Below are positions 1-11,365 of a stretch of 64,000 bases of DNA, piece by piece. The translations under genes and the position numbers were made by a program. The notes below the pieces were generated by a model, which saw only the letters and a list, made by a program, of their open reading frames with translations, ran no database searches and was not told the origin of the DNA. Numbering within the stretch: position 1 is the first letter of the stretch; each line of letters opens with the position of its first letter. Source of the DNA: Beta vulgaris subsp. vulgaris (taxonomy: Eukaryota > Streptophyta > Magnoliopsida > Caryophyllales > Amaranthaceae); assembly GCF_026745355.1 (NCBI RefSeq), contig NC_079205.1:64909378-64973377 (forward strand), written 5' to 3'.

Positions 1-612
1 TTCACTCCAAGGCCGATAAGGGCTACATCACGTTCAACTTACAACTATAAATAAGTTCCAATAAGTCCAAATAAGTTAAGTTCAATGCAAGTAAGTTTAG
101 ATATGTTAAGTTCAGCGCCAATAAGTTTACATAAGTGAAGTTTCGGGGACACTAAGTTCATATAAGTCAGATAATTCATATTCAGGTAAAGAGAACGCTA
201 GTGAGTACATGATAAAGAAAGGCATACTTGATACTTCAATGAATCCAAATTACTTTGTCAATATATATTCTCATAGTCCCTCAAGTTGAATAGTCCTTCC
301 CCTATTTTACACTAGATAAACTAACTAGAGATTGTAACAAGCTGTAAGATTCAATAACATTTCCACTGTATCAAAGTGTTCGCCGCTCATCATTTCCTCA
401 AACCTCGATTATAGGGCTTTTTAACACTCCAACCAAATACTAAGGGTGATATAATTTTGGGCACTGACCCAAAAAATCATGCAAATCCATAAAATCAAAC
501 AGTTCTATCTACGTATGCAAATCCTAAACAAGATCATAAACAACACAATCTATCGATCAAATTGCATTAAAAAGCACATCACCATATTGTTCAATTAAGC
601 TACAAAACTTAC
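1..612 (-). other. Probable intron 2 of the TOP6B-like gene
   Basis: This follows the GT donor of exon 2 on the minus strand. No further exon is recognisable; the conserved ATP-binding helix expected next in topoisomerase VI B is absent, so the intron probably runs off the window. Bases 1-200 are rich in degenerate AAGTTCA/AATAAGT repeats, the same low-complexity motif seen near 51.1 kb and 51.9 kb. Confidence 0.5.
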
Positions 613-869
613 ATTGTCGAATCCAGCAATATTCTTGTTCTCCGCGAAGAACTCCGCTGGTGATTCTAAAAATCCAAACAAAAAAATCCAATTTCATCAA
701 TCAAAACCCTAATTTAAATCAAAGTGAAAGAAATCACAAAAATTAACGATAAAAGGGGGGAAATTATCAACTTACTCTGCTTGAGAACACTTTCTTTAGT
801 TTTTTTAGGAGCCCTAGATTTCACCTTCTTTGGCTCATTTGGGCTATCACTCAAATCTCCATCATCCAT
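613..869 (-). CDS. TOP6B: DNA topoisomerase VI subunit B, 5' exons (partial)
   Basis: Two exons on the minus strand read as a protein start. Exon 1 (869 down to 776) begins at an ATG and gives 31 codons, acidic then lysine-rich, ending in ESVLKQ. Exon 2 (665 down to 613) follows a TTTAG acceptor and adds K plus SPAEFFAENKNIAGFDN. Both donors are GTAAG and the phases agree (one base, then two). SPAEFF and the AGFDN block are the hallmark start of topoisomerase VI B, the GHKL ATPase subunit that works with the Spo11-like A subunit in plant endoreduplication. The ATP-binding motifs lie outside the window. A leader with CCCTAAA-type motifs precedes the ATG. The family call rests on about 17 residues, so it is likely but not proven. 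No link to the lipoxygenases is apparent. Confidence 0.72.
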
Positions 870-1200
870 TGAAGTTAATTCTCTCACTAATTTTTAGGGT
901 TACGATCTGCTAAAATTTCTTCAGATTAGTCGGAAAAATTTAGGGTTTATGAGAAAAAGGGGATTTTAAAATGATTTAGTATGGACGAGTGTACAATATA
1001 ATTATGTACTAATGTAAATTTTCTACATGATGAAGATTGAAGATTTCATCAGACGGTTGAGATGAAACGAAGCTTTGGTGTTCGTTGTTTTTACGCTAAG
1101 CATGCTACATACGAATTTTACTTCGTTAATTCTCAAACTATCTCCCGCCAACACTAATTAGTACTATCTCTTTAAAGTCGGTCTTGACTAGGGCCTAGGG
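870..1200 (-). promoter_or_regulatory. Leader and promoter region of the TOP6B-like gene
   Basis: The sequence upstream of the minus-strand ATG has two CCCTAAA/ACCCTAA motifs, on the minus strand at about 895-902 and 940-948. Such motifs are common in leaders of plant replication and growth genes. No clear TATA box was fixed, and nothing else was recognised. Confidence 0.35.
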
Positions 1201-1202
1201 GC

Positions 1203-1711
1203 TAGGGGTGATAAACTGATAATGAGAAGAGTTCGGGCTCGGTTTGGTCAAATTTCGACTCGTGGTAGCTTAGATTTGAGCTCGAAAAGTTTGTAAATAG
1301 ATTTGATTATTATTTTATATTAAAAAATTATTATAGCTTAAAGCGCTTTAAAAAGTTATTATAGCTTAAAACACTTAAAATTAAAGTTATTATACGTTTC
1401 ATGTTATATAATCTTTTACTTACATTAAACAATTCATGTTATTTTTTGAATTTAGTCTATAATTCTACAAAAATTGTCAATAATTTTTTAAAATGTCGAA
1501 TATGATTTTTTTTGTTTGGTTTAATGTTGTGTTGGTTTATTTTTAATTCGTCTTAAATCAAGCTCGAGTTGAGCCGAGCTCGAGCCTTGAGAGAAGCTTA
1601 GGAGCTTGAGTCAAGCTTCACTTATCAGTCTCATCGAGCTCCCCAACCGAACTAAAAGATAAACTAGCCGAGCTCAAAATAGTTCAGGCTCAACTCTTAC
1701 GACACCCTTAG
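1203..1711. mobile_element. hAT-like non-autonomous element (probable)
   Basis: The left end reads CTAGGGGTG and the right end CACCCTTAG, giving short terminal inverted repeats of the hAT type. The interior is AT-rich with blocks of GAGCTCGAG-like sequence near both ends (about 1225-1285 and 1560-1700). I could not find a matching 8-bp target-site duplication, so the limits are approximate. Confidence 0.4.
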
Positions 1712-1959
1712 CACCTTGAACAGTGTGTTTGGTAGGGAGGAATTTGAGGGAAAATAAAGGAAATGAAAGAAAAAGACTTCTTTATATTCAATACAAAGAA
1801 TATGAATGATTCAATTGGAAAGAAAATAAAGTGGGAGGAAAGATATTTTATTCATATAACGTTATGTGCTATTTTTTATTCCAGCTGCTTGTGTGTTTAG
1901 TATATGATAAGATATAGATAAATGTCCAAAAACATGTAATAATATAATAACTAGTTATT

Positions 1960-2195
1960 AGATTCAAGCTGTACTCCAAGTAGAAAAAAATTTAATTTAT
2001 TAATATTGTCCTTTAGAATGACAATACTAAATACAATTTGGTCTTGTGGTTAAAACTTTAGTATATATGAACTTGGTCACAAGATCAAAACCTATGCTAT
2101 GCAAATTTTAATTTTTTTATTGCACATGGATTACATGAAAAACTCCTTAGGAAGAGCATCACGTGGCACAGTTCCTTATGTAACAACGCCTTACA
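1960..2195 (-). mobile_element. Helitron-derived fragment
   Basis: On the minus strand this resembles the two mini-Helitrons at 41.6-42.5 kb in order: AAGGCGTT, a GTGCCACGTG-like block, TGCATAGCATAGG, then AACCACAAGACCAA. Neither the 5' TC end nor the 3' hairpin with CTAG is preserved, so it is a decayed piece. Confidence 0.4.
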
Positions 2196-2762
2196 ACAAA
2201 ACTTTTTTTTTTAAAGATAATAAGATTTCCATTGCAATGAAGTAGGGACCTTGGAATTATTCTTGCAAGGGGTGGCTGGTGACTGGTGACTGGTGAGAAT
2301 CGAACCTCTATCACAGGGGTAGAAAAAGAACCTTACAATCGCTAGACCAACTTTGATCCTCAAACATACGCCAAAATTAAAAACCAACAATAATGCATTG
2401 GCGCATTGCGTAACCATTACAAATCATATCATTTTCTTCAATGCTAGTTTCGGACTTTCGGTACCACTTTGGCTTTTACTGATTTGGCTTTGGCTTTTGG
2501 GTGCAATATACGTGATAGATTTGTTATTTTTAGAAAAATGTCAAGATATGAGCTAAATTAATGGAGGCCATGAAATGGTGATAAATGCCGGTTGTAACGG
2601 GTGTGGCACCAATGTCCTGCGGGCTGTATGTTATCTATTGCGGTGGTCACCAACTCACCATCATTCAATATTATCTAGATGAATGTTTTTTTTGGCAGCT
2701 TCTCGTAGATGATTATTGTAGACTAATTATTTTCCATATTGTTCACTATGTAAATGTCATAC

Positions 2763-3003
2763 GAGTCCGGATCTTCTAGAGTTATAGTGAAACTCTACAA
2801 GGTAGAGTTGTATCTAAGCCATGCATTTAAAAATCAAGGGCTCATATTGGTGGAAGGGAAAGATTTAGGAGTGGATTTTGATGAGATAAAATAGAGGAGA
2901 TTTTGGAAAGATAATATATGAGTCATTGATTTTTTATTCAACGGCTGATATTGTTCAAACTCTACCTTGTAGAGTTATTTTACAACTCTAGAGGATCCAA
3001 ACA
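2763..3003. mobile_element. Mutator-like MITE, copy 1
   Basis: Long terminal inverted repeats of about 45 bp contain ACTCTACAAGGTAGAGTT on the left and AACTCTACCTTGTAGAGTT on the right, with GGATC near each end. It is clearly the same family as 29827-30068, which has a clean 10-bp target-site duplication. Here the duplication is no longer obvious. Confidence 0.7.
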
Positions 3004-3720
3004 TACTGTATCATAATTATTGCCGAAATAAACATTATCCCATGCTTCGGATTCTTGAATTAAACGGAGGATCCTCTCAGTATTACGTATTACTTATTTC
3101 GTTCTCTTTTGTTGTTCATATTTGAAATCTTTCTGTGAGAAGAAATTGAACAAAGGAGGAAGAATTTCTGGAAACGAAGAAGTATAATATAGAAGTTGAA
3201 GATAGATATAGATTACAAATGTTAAGTCTGCTGTAAATTGAAAAAAATAAATCATTAATTTTTTTTTATATCAATATGCTTCAAATGTTGTATCTTTGAT
3301 TTTTTTTATACTTGTTTTGTGGAAAATATGAATTACCTAAAAGTATTAGGCCCTGTTAGTTCTTTTGCACTTATTTTCATTTTGATTCAATTTAGTTTAA
3401 TTCCGTTACTTTTGCAATCTCAGTCTAAAAAAATGGGGGCCTTAGTAGTGAACAATAACGTATACTTATACCTGTGTTCTATTCTTTTTTTTTTTTTGCT
3501 CATGCAATACAAGGCTTAAAAACTTGGTGATTAAATGAAGGAAAAACTAAGCTAAGAATAGTTTTGTACTTGAACTAAAGGATAAAATCAAAGTTGCGAT
3601 TCTAAAGAACAATGAGATATACTTTTCTTTCTCTCGTTAAAAGTTTTGGTAGAAAGATAACTTGGTCTTTTCAGCCTCATTAGATTTATTAGAATTAGAC
3701 AAGTAATTTATACTCCTATA
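3004..3720. other. AT-rich intergenic DNA
   Basis: No gene, RNA or transposon end was recognised. Short open frames here have no coding character. Confidence 0.5.
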
Positions 3721-5460
3721 TCCAAAAAATATTACAAGTAAACTAGACTCAATATGTAGCAGATTCTTCTGGAATGGGAATACCGAAGCTAGTAAAATCA
3801 CTTGGGTGGCTTGGCATAACCTGTGTAAACCGAAATCGGAGGGGGGAATTGGATGCATCTCTAACCAAAACCTGAATAAAATTAATCTTGCTCGCTTGTG
3901 CTGGAAATTGGATAATAATACAATGTGGGCGGCAAACTTTTTATTTGAAAAGTATGTGAAAAATAAAAACCAACCCACGAATTTTAACAAAGGCTCTCAT
4001 ATCTGGAGAAACGTGGGGCTGGGATGGCGCGAATACAGTAAAAGCCTTGCGTGGAGGATTGGTAATGGGAAAGACATAAAATTATGGGGTGACTTGTGGT
4101 TAAATGGTCAATCTTTAAACTCTTTACTCATAGGGCCTCCAACCTTGAAGGAGTTAAATATGAATCTAAATGAGCTTAAAACAAAAGACATTACTCAACT
4201 AATTTCCTTCCAATTGGAGGATTACTTGATAAGTAAAATAAGAGGCATTCAGTTCAATGAAAAAGATGATAGTACCTACTCAACCTGGACGGATGTGAAT
4301 AAATTTAACTCAAAATTAGCCACCTCACACATAACAAATCACAATACTACGGGGAATAGGAGCTGGGATTGGGTTTGGACGACACCGGGTCACCCCAAGC
4401 AAAAACTTTTCCTCTGGCAAACTTGGTGGGAAAGGATGCCAACAAATGCTAACTTAAACTGGAGAATTAAAAACCTAAGCCCGTACTGCACTTTCTGCCC
4501 AGGGGTGGTAGAAGACATGGAACACATACTGCGTTTGTGCACACGTGCAAGGGAGGTTTGGAACCTCACTAAAGTGAACATCCAACCTACTATACCTTTC
4601 AAAATCTGGCTAAAGGATAACTTATCAGTTAACTCCCTAAAAATTCATACTCCTTGTAATGCAATTTTTATATTCACAGCGTGGAATATTTGGCTAAGAC
4701 GCAATGCTTGGGTTTTTTCTAAAACAAACGTGACATCTGATGTTCTCATTAAAAAATCAAATTGGGCCGCCACTGAATGGTTCTTTACTCAGAACCAACC
4801 TAAGGTGGGAAAAGCTCCCAAACCCGGAACCGCTACTTGGAAACCACCACCCTTAAACCAATATAAAATAAACACAGATGCCTCGTTCTATGCCAACACA
4901 AAACAAGCCAACTTAAGTGGAGTTTGTCGTGACCATGCTGCCGATTGGGTTGAGGGATTTATAATGTCAACTTCTTCAAGTAATGCCTTGGAAGCGGAAA
5001 TTCATGCAATTCAAATAGCTCTAAATTGGATTAAGATGAAGAACTGGAAGGAGACTATTTTGTCTTCTGATTGCCTACGTGCAGTACTAATCATTTTGCA
5101 GGAGAAAGTGCTAAATGATATTTCCTCAGATATGATTGCATCTTGCAGGGAGTTGCTCCAAGAACTCAGAGGCGTCAAGCTGGTTTTTGAAGGAAGAGGC
5201 TCAAACAAACTCGCAGATAGCGTGGCTAAACAAGCTAAAGGATTATCGGATGGTTTTAATATTTATGTACTTTAAGCTCCCCCCCTTGTTTTGTAATGAA
5301 ATCTTCCTAGCTGAAAAACAAAACTTAAATACTGGTTTAGCAGAGGGGCTTCGAATGAAGGCCAACCTGGAACTGGATTTAATGGGCCTGCTGTTTTGTA
5401 GTAACTTTTTGCTTAAGTAATGTTATCCTTCTTTTCAAAAAAAAAAAAAAAAAAAAAAAA
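3721..5460 (+). mobile_element. 5'-truncated L1-type LINE
   Basis: It holds the 3' part of a LINE ORF2, a short 3' UTR and a poly(A) tract (about 5440-5460). The 10-bp sequence TACTCCTATA occurs directly before (3711-3720) and after the tail (5461-5470), a target-site duplication typical of target-primed insertion. Everything upstream of the end of the reverse-transcriptase region is missing, as expected for incomplete reverse transcription. Confidence 0.88.
3722..5275 (+). pseudogene. LINE ORF2 C-terminal part (zf-RVT and RNase H), 5' truncated
   Basis: The frame is open from the insertion breakpoint (3722) to a stop at 5275, about 517 codons; an internal ATG lies at 3806. It begins in the region after the reverse transcriptase (FFWNG then WHNLCKPKSEGGIG). 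A zinc-binding domain typical of plant LINEs follows, with FLWQTWWERMPTNANL and C-x2-C...H-x3-C spacing (CTFCPG, HILRLC). It ends with an RNase H domain: KINTDASFY, an EAEIHAI segment, SSDCLRA and a terminal DSVAKQAK. The endonuclease and polymerase palm are absent, so it cannot mobilise itself. Its uninterrupted frame implies recent insertion. It is diverged from the LINE at 21.8-28.3 kb and probably belongs to a different L1 lineage. Confidence 0.85.
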
Positions 5461-5963
5461 TACTCCTATAACATAACAAACTAATAATGATCTATATAAT
5501 GTCTATATATGAATCATAGCATAACTAAAACTAAGAAGCTCGTAACAACGAAACATCAATTGATCGCGGAGTAGGCAGGAGAAACTAAAAGTGGACGCTT
5601 CTAGCAATCTAGCCCACAACATCTTACCATAGTTTCTTCGCATAAGCAGCAGACGCTGGACCCCGGCCCCGACCCCGGACCCCTGAACCCAGGACCCCGG
5701 ACCCGGGACCCCGAAACCGGAAACATGTTCTCTATATATTATTTTGTTTTGCCTATAAAGCTTTACTATGCCTAAAGAGAAACTAACCATATGTTTGAAT
5801 TTATGGAATATCGGAACCCAACAAATAAAACAACCTTATGGACTATGTATCGGAGTTTACAACAAGCAAATCATAGCAAAAATGACAATAAATAAGCAAG
5901 CAAAAGCAATATTCGCAAGCACTTACAAATGGCGTTAAGACTATTGAATAGAATATTGACATG
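5461..5963. other. Intergenic DNA with a short C-rich stretch
   Basis: Nothing coding was recognised. Bases 5655-5722 are a degenerate GGACCCC/CCGACCCC microsatellite-like run, strikingly GC-rich against its surroundings. Confidence 0.5.
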
Positions 5964-6089
5964 TACCAAGGATGTCTTGGCCTAGTGGTTAAGATTGAGG
6001 TGATGTGAAATGATAGTTCACAGGTTCGAGTCCCCCATTTTCTTCCTTGTACTGCCTTCGTCGCTCATATGGATAAAAAATATATATAT
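5964..6089 (+). mobile_element. tRNA-derived SINE, copy 1 (intact)
   Basis: A polymerase III box A (TGGCCTAGTGG, 5979-5989) and box B (GGTTCGAGTCC, near 6023) lie in the first 70 bases, followed by a pyrimidine-rich body and an A/TA-rich tail. A 12-bp direct repeat AATATTGACATG flanks it at 5952-5963 and 6090-6101. Related copies occur at 14.05-14.49, 29.56 and 31.6 kb. Confidence 0.85.
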
Positions 6090-6126
6090 AATATTGACAT
6101 GAAACTTCTACGTGTAAATGCAGTTT

Positions 6127-6245
6127 TCCAAAATTTGATGGACCATTTCTTTTCTTTTTTTCCAAACGTGGACCATTTTTTGTTCTTTTCCAAACGTGGA
6201 CCATTTTTGTTTCTTTCCAAAAATGGCACGTTGTGGTCCTTTTTT
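6127..6245. repeat. Short minisatellite, about 30-bp period
   Basis: Three imperfect units share the core CCAAACGTGGACCATTTTT followed by a T-rich stretch. Confidence 0.7.
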
Positions 6246-7029
6246 TTTTGGAGGAGTGGCACATTTTCGTCTATGTGAATTTTAAGGCTTTTTTTTGTTT
6301 TAAATAATTACTTACTTATATATGCTTCATTTCTTCCATATAATAATTAACATTGATGATTGTTACTTGTTGAGTTGTTCCATGATCGATGAAAAGTCGA
6401 ACAATTTTATAATTACAAATTAATTAAGATGCTTTCATTAATGTTTTAACGTCAACCTAATTCTTTAATTCTAACTCTTTTTGTTGCTATATAGTAACTG
6501 ATTCAGATTTCAGACAAAAGAGTAAGTAAGTCACTAACTAACAAAATGTTTAAGTTTAATAGTTTATTAACCTCACTCATATAAGTCTATAACTCTATAA
6601 TCAATAATCCTTATGGCTGTTTGTTGTTAGCTGTTACTTGTTACTTGTTATATGTTAGTTGTTACTTGTTACTTGAATACATATGCAATCATGAATAAGA
6701 ATAACTAAATAACTGAATAACTAATGAGCGATACTTACTAGTTACTACTTAGTAACTTAGTCAATAGGCCAATTGCCAATAGCCAATAATGGTGAATGAC
6801 CCAATATATAAGTATAATTTATAAGTCTTATTGTAGTAACATTTCAAATTAATAATAATAATATAAGTATCAAACTATTAATGATTCAATGTATTATTAA
6901 AAAATTAACAATTACCCAACCACAATTCACAATATCAGTATAATTACAGATTACTATAATATACCACTATAAGAGTATAAGTATAAAGTATAATGACTAT
7001 AATAGTATAATCTATACCACAATATCATA
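6246..7029. other. AT-rich intergenic DNA
   Basis: It is simple and AT-rich, with TTACTTGTTACTTG-like short repeats near 6635-6675. No gene or transposon end was recognised. Confidence 0.5.
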
Positions 7030-8095
7030 ATACGCCACGGAGCCGCCGGTTCGATATTTAGTCGTTCCAAGAACCAAGTCGGCAAGTCCCACCGAGATCC
7101 GATTTTTGTCGACCCAACTCGAAATCCGATTTATTCTGACCCAAGTCCCAAGTCATTCCGATTCGATTTGTTGAACACTCAATTAATTCTGAAGGTCGAT
7201 TTATTCTGACGCAATTCATTCCCATATCGATTTCTTCCGACCCAAGTTATTCCGATATCGATTTCTTTCGACCCAAGTAACCCGAAAGCCAATTTCTTCC
7301 AACCCAAGTAATTCCGAAAGCCGCATTATTCCTACCCAACTTATTCCGATATCGATTCTTCCGACCCAAGTAACCCGAAAGCCGATTTCTTCCAACCTTA
7401 GTAATTCCGGAAGTCGAATTATTCCGACCAAAGTTATTCCGATATCGATTCCGACCCAAGTAACCCGAAAACCAATTTCTTCCGACCCAAGTCATTCCGA
7501 AACCCGATTTCTTCCGACCAAAGTTATTCCGATATCGATTTCTTCCGACCCAAGTAACCCGAAAGCCGATTTCTTCCGACCCAAGTCATTCCGAAACCCG
7601 ATTTCTTCCGACCCAAGTTATTCCGATATCGATTTCTTCCGACCCAAGTAACCCGAAAGCCGTTTTCTTCCGACCCAAGTCATTCCGAAACCCGATTTCT
7701 TCCGACCCAAGTTATTCCGATATCGATTTCTTCTTCGACCCAAGTAACCCGAAAGCCGATTTCTTCCGACCCAAGTCATTCCGAAACCCGATTTCTTCCG
7801 ACCCAAGTCATTCCGAAAGCCGATTTCTTCCGACCCAAGTTATTCCGAAAGCCGATTTCGACCGACTTCACCTTATCCATTCCGACCCAATTCACCCAAC
7901 CCAGATACGGCGACCCAGTCTCACCCGACCCATTTCCGACCCAGTTCCAAGATCCTCTCACCCAGTTTCACCCGACCCAAGTTCACCCGACCCACCCAGT
8001 TCCGACCCATGACACGGTGTCACCCAGATTATTCCGACCCAAATTATTCCGACCCAGCCTGGGTCAACCCAAACCCAGCCAGTGACCCAGATTGA
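7030..8095. repeat. Minisatellite with 31-bp units in a roughly 93-bp higher-order repeat
   Basis: From about 7130 the sequence is built from 30-32 bp units starting CGACCCAAGT. The best-ordered part (about 7480-7860) cycles three variants: one with CATTCCGAAACCCGATTT, one with TATTCCGATATCGATTT and one with AACCCGAAAGCCGATTT. Units degenerate towards both ends into CCGACCCA and CACCCGACCC. Long minus-strand open frames here are artefacts of the periodicity. Confidence 0.9.
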
Positions 8096-8636
8096 CACCT
8101 CTAGTATTATGTGCTATAATCTATATAATGGTATTTATCCTCTTCGGATTGGTACTAAAAAGAAGTCATTGTTTTGAAAATGTATCCGATTAGTATCTAA
8201 CTTTCTTGAAAATTAAATGTTACTAATTTACTAGTACCATTTATAACTTTAATCATATCAATAATTAGTGATGGTTTGCTATAGAAATTTGCAATAGAAA
8301 TATTGGATTTTTTGGGACATTGCTACATCTACCCATCGGGTAGACTACCCGCTACTAATAGATAATTAAAATATTAGTATTTAAGTCTAGTTGGATTCCA
8401 CACTATCATAATTACCACAACCTTATATTATGGGGTGGGTATACGTAGTCTACCCGGTAGGTTAATCAAGTTTTTTTCCGAATTCTTGTACTCTATTTAT
8501 ATGGCCCAATTAATAAAGAGATTTTTTACATGTCAATTGTCAAAGGAATAGATGTTCTTAAAGAATGTTGCAACATTCAGCAAACAAATGGAAGCTATGT
8601 TGTAAAAAAAATTTACTGATTAAGTTAGATTGTATT
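8096..8636. other. AT-rich intergenic DNA with a small inverted repeat
   Basis: Between about 8330 and 8462, CCCATCGGGTAGACTACCCG and a right arm GTAGTCTACCCGGTAGG could form a MITE-like foldback. No target-site duplication was found. The 15-bp left target duplication of the next element is at 8622-8636. Confidence 0.4.
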
Positions 8637-9280
8637 ATCCTTTATTCTATCACTATTTACAAAATTTATCTAGAGAAAAAAAAAACTCTAGCCGTCATCT
8701 CCTCTTCTCCAGTTCTCCTCTCTACTCTCTCCTCTTTTCACATAAAACCCTCTAGAGGGCTTCTATGGATATTTTCGTCCATGATAAGCCCCTTTTTCTT
8801 TCCTTTCTTGGAGTTTATAGTTTATTATCTTACTTTTTTTGTTTTTTCGCTACTAATAAGTCCCATCTGCGTGATGGCTTTAGTCCCCTTTATGGCTTTT
8901 GTAATCGCTCCCTTCTCAGTGGGTGTATTAGTTTAGTTTATTTGTTTGTCAGTGGGCTTTGGACCCTGGATCCAATTTAAGGTTGATTTGTTAATAGGAT
9001 TTTGTGTTGGATTGTAGAGTCGATTAGTACTTTGCGTACAATCGATTGAATTAAAACTTGTTCTACATCAAAACTATATCACATGGTTACCCCCTCGTAA
9101 AACAGCTGCATCATACAACGATGTTAAAGAAGGCATTTTAAAAAGTTAATGATGCTCAACGATTGTGGTTTTGCTGTCTTAGAATTAAGTTTTTTTCAAT
9201 TTGATTTGTATTTTTTAATTTATGACTTATATTATAAATATCTTATGACTTTATATTAATGAATGAATTTTATTTAAAAA
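8637..9280 (+). mobile_element. Poly(A)-tailed retroposon, 644 bp, copy 1
   Basis: It is flanked by AAGTTAGATTGTATT (8622-8636) and AAGTTAAATTGTATT (9281-9295), a 15-bp duplication with one mismatch, and ends in an A-rich tail. The 5' part is pyrimidine-rich with short frames only; the 3' end has TATGACTTTATATTAATGAA. A second 644-bp insert at 49810-50453 has a matching 3' end. No reverse transcriptase is encoded, so it must use an enzyme in trans. Confidence 0.72.
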
Positions 9281-10550
9281 AAGTTAAATTGTATTTGTTT
9301 TTACTAATGACTATTATAGATACTCTATAACTTCAATCAGTAAAAATAAATCTTTTTCTTTTCAAATTAAAGAAATTATTTCATTAAGACTGACAATCTT
9401 ATTCCTAATACATATCATATATTCGACGAACCAATCAATAATGAGTAGCATACAAGTAAAGAGTACATATAGTTGGGACAAAATGTTGTTCTCGTCTTAA
9501 ACTGGCACGTGTATGTTTAATTTTGTACGTTACATAAAATCGTCACAAAGGATAGTAACGTATAATATATAATTAACCGTTATTCATATGGAGTATTTTA
9601 TTTTTCCTATATACATGTCATGTCACTAGCATGGCTGCATGGCAACGCAATAAACCACGTTGCTCGCAAACTGGTTTTTGGTTTTCTGCGCCTGTGGGGA
9701 TTGCATGCCCATCATCTAGCATTAGTTTCCCGTAGATTTTTATGTATCACATATTCACATGCAGTGCAAAAATAGTAAAACTCAATTGATTCGCAAAATT
9801 AGTCACTGTTAATCTGTTATGAGATTAGTGATAAAACGCTCATAATTAACAGTCTATTATTACCATTTATAGGGATAAATGTGTAATTTTAATAATTAAA
9901 AAAGGGTAAAGTAGTAATTTAACAAGTAAATGAAGTCAATATAGTATTAGGATATTGATTAGTGAATGGAATGAAAAAAGGGATACACAAACAACTAAAC
10001 AGGGGTTGAGCTAACAAAATATAGGTTTCAGACACACAAACAAAGATTGATTTATCGATAGTCAGGGTTTCAAATACACAAATAGGGATTCATATTAATT
10101 ATCGATTGTACTTTTTTTTTTTGGAAAAATGGACAAGCAAATCAATGTAACTTTTTGCTTTATGATAGAGATCAAATGTTTACTTTTTCACAAATAGGGG
10201 TTGAGTTAACAAAAATATGGGTTTCAAACATACAAACAAATGTTAAGTTAACAATAATCAGAGTTTCAAATACACAAACATGGGTTCTTAATTATAATTT
10301 TTTGGAAAAAAGTTGTCGGTATCACTTTTTAACTTAATATTATTTTATAATTAATGCTTCCCACAGTATTTTATTAATATAAATCTATTTTTTTTCCTGA
10401 CTAAAATGTCATATATACCAACCTTTATTAATAATATATGGCTATGAGTGGTTATAGATTGCCACTCATGATGAACGTTTTATCACACCTCCTGTTATGG
10501 AGCTATATTCCAAGATATGGGTACTTCCTTGTATACCCACATCACCCATC
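9281..10550. other. Upstream region of LOX copy 1
   Basis: AT-rich DNA with no gene. A CACGTG G-box core lies at 9506-9511, about 1.1 kb before the ATG. A degenerate direct repeat of roughly 110-140 bp spans about 9993-10130 and 10188-10310, sharing the GGGGTTGAG(C/T)TAACAAAA and TTTCAAATACACAAA blocks. Whether either matters for expression cannot be told. Confidence 0.45.
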
Positions 10551-10558
10551 TATATAAG
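10551..10558 (+). promoter_or_regulatory. TATA box of LOX copy 1
   Basis: TATATAAG lies 87 bp before the ATG. Copies 2 and 3 have TATAAATA at comparable distances. Confidence 0.6.
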
Positions 10559-11365
10559 AAGAATATGGCATACCTATATTTCCATAAAAAGAGAAAATTC
10601 AGTTAGTCTTTTTTAATCAACATTTTCTAAGAAAATAATGTTGAACACATCCACCAAGAATATCAGCAAAACAACTTCACCATTATTTCCACATAAGCCC
10701 TTTGTTGTAGGAAATGAACCAAGTTTTGTTCAACTTTATAATTCTGCTAGGGCACATAAGGCATCAGCTGCTGCATTATATTCGAGGAATAAGTTACATG
10801 GTGGTGCAGCTGTAACTTAGGGCACGTCGAGGGAAAAATGACGGTCTTAGAGTTAAAGCAATATCAACCATTGATAGTGAAAAAGCTGTGAAAGTCAAGG
10901 CCACCGTCTCAGTAAAACCAGCTTTTGGTGGATTATTAACCAACGTTGGCCTAAGCCGAGGGCTTGATGATATTACTGATTTGCTTGGTAAAACCCTCCT
11001 CTTGGAGCTTGTTAGTGCCGAGGCTGAACCAAGTAAGTAGATACTTCCTTTTATTATATTTTCTGAGGCTAAGTAGATACTTCGTTTGTTTCAGAATGCA
11101 TGCAACATTTTGAAATTTGTACTATTCATAACATCAACTACACATTACTTTTACGAATCCAAAAAAAAAACTTTTACTATTATAAGAAATATGTTATTTT
11201 GTAAGATGTGGGTTAAGCAGTCTCAATTTATAATTTTAAGATGTTAAATTTATCAAATGTTACTAAGAAATCAAAGTCGTGATCGATTTAGCAAATGTGA
11301 AAGTGAATATGTTGCAAGTATATCATAAAACTGAGAAAGTAGTAGTACATATACTACCATACATG

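Noticed and set aside
5979..6035. tRNA gene suggested by box A and box B
   Set aside because: No cloverleaf or acceptor stem closes; the tail and the 12-bp target duplication identify a SINE.
7216..7961. Several overlapping minus-strand open frames with GRNRLSGYLGRK-like repeats
   Set aside because: They are translations of the 31-bp minisatellite; frames shift between units and no start context or domain supports a gene.
8565..8980. Hydrophobic open frames that might be small membrane proteins
   Set aside because: They lie in the T-rich retroposon at 8637-9280 and straddle its boundary. T-rich DNA gives Phe/Leu-rich frames by chance.
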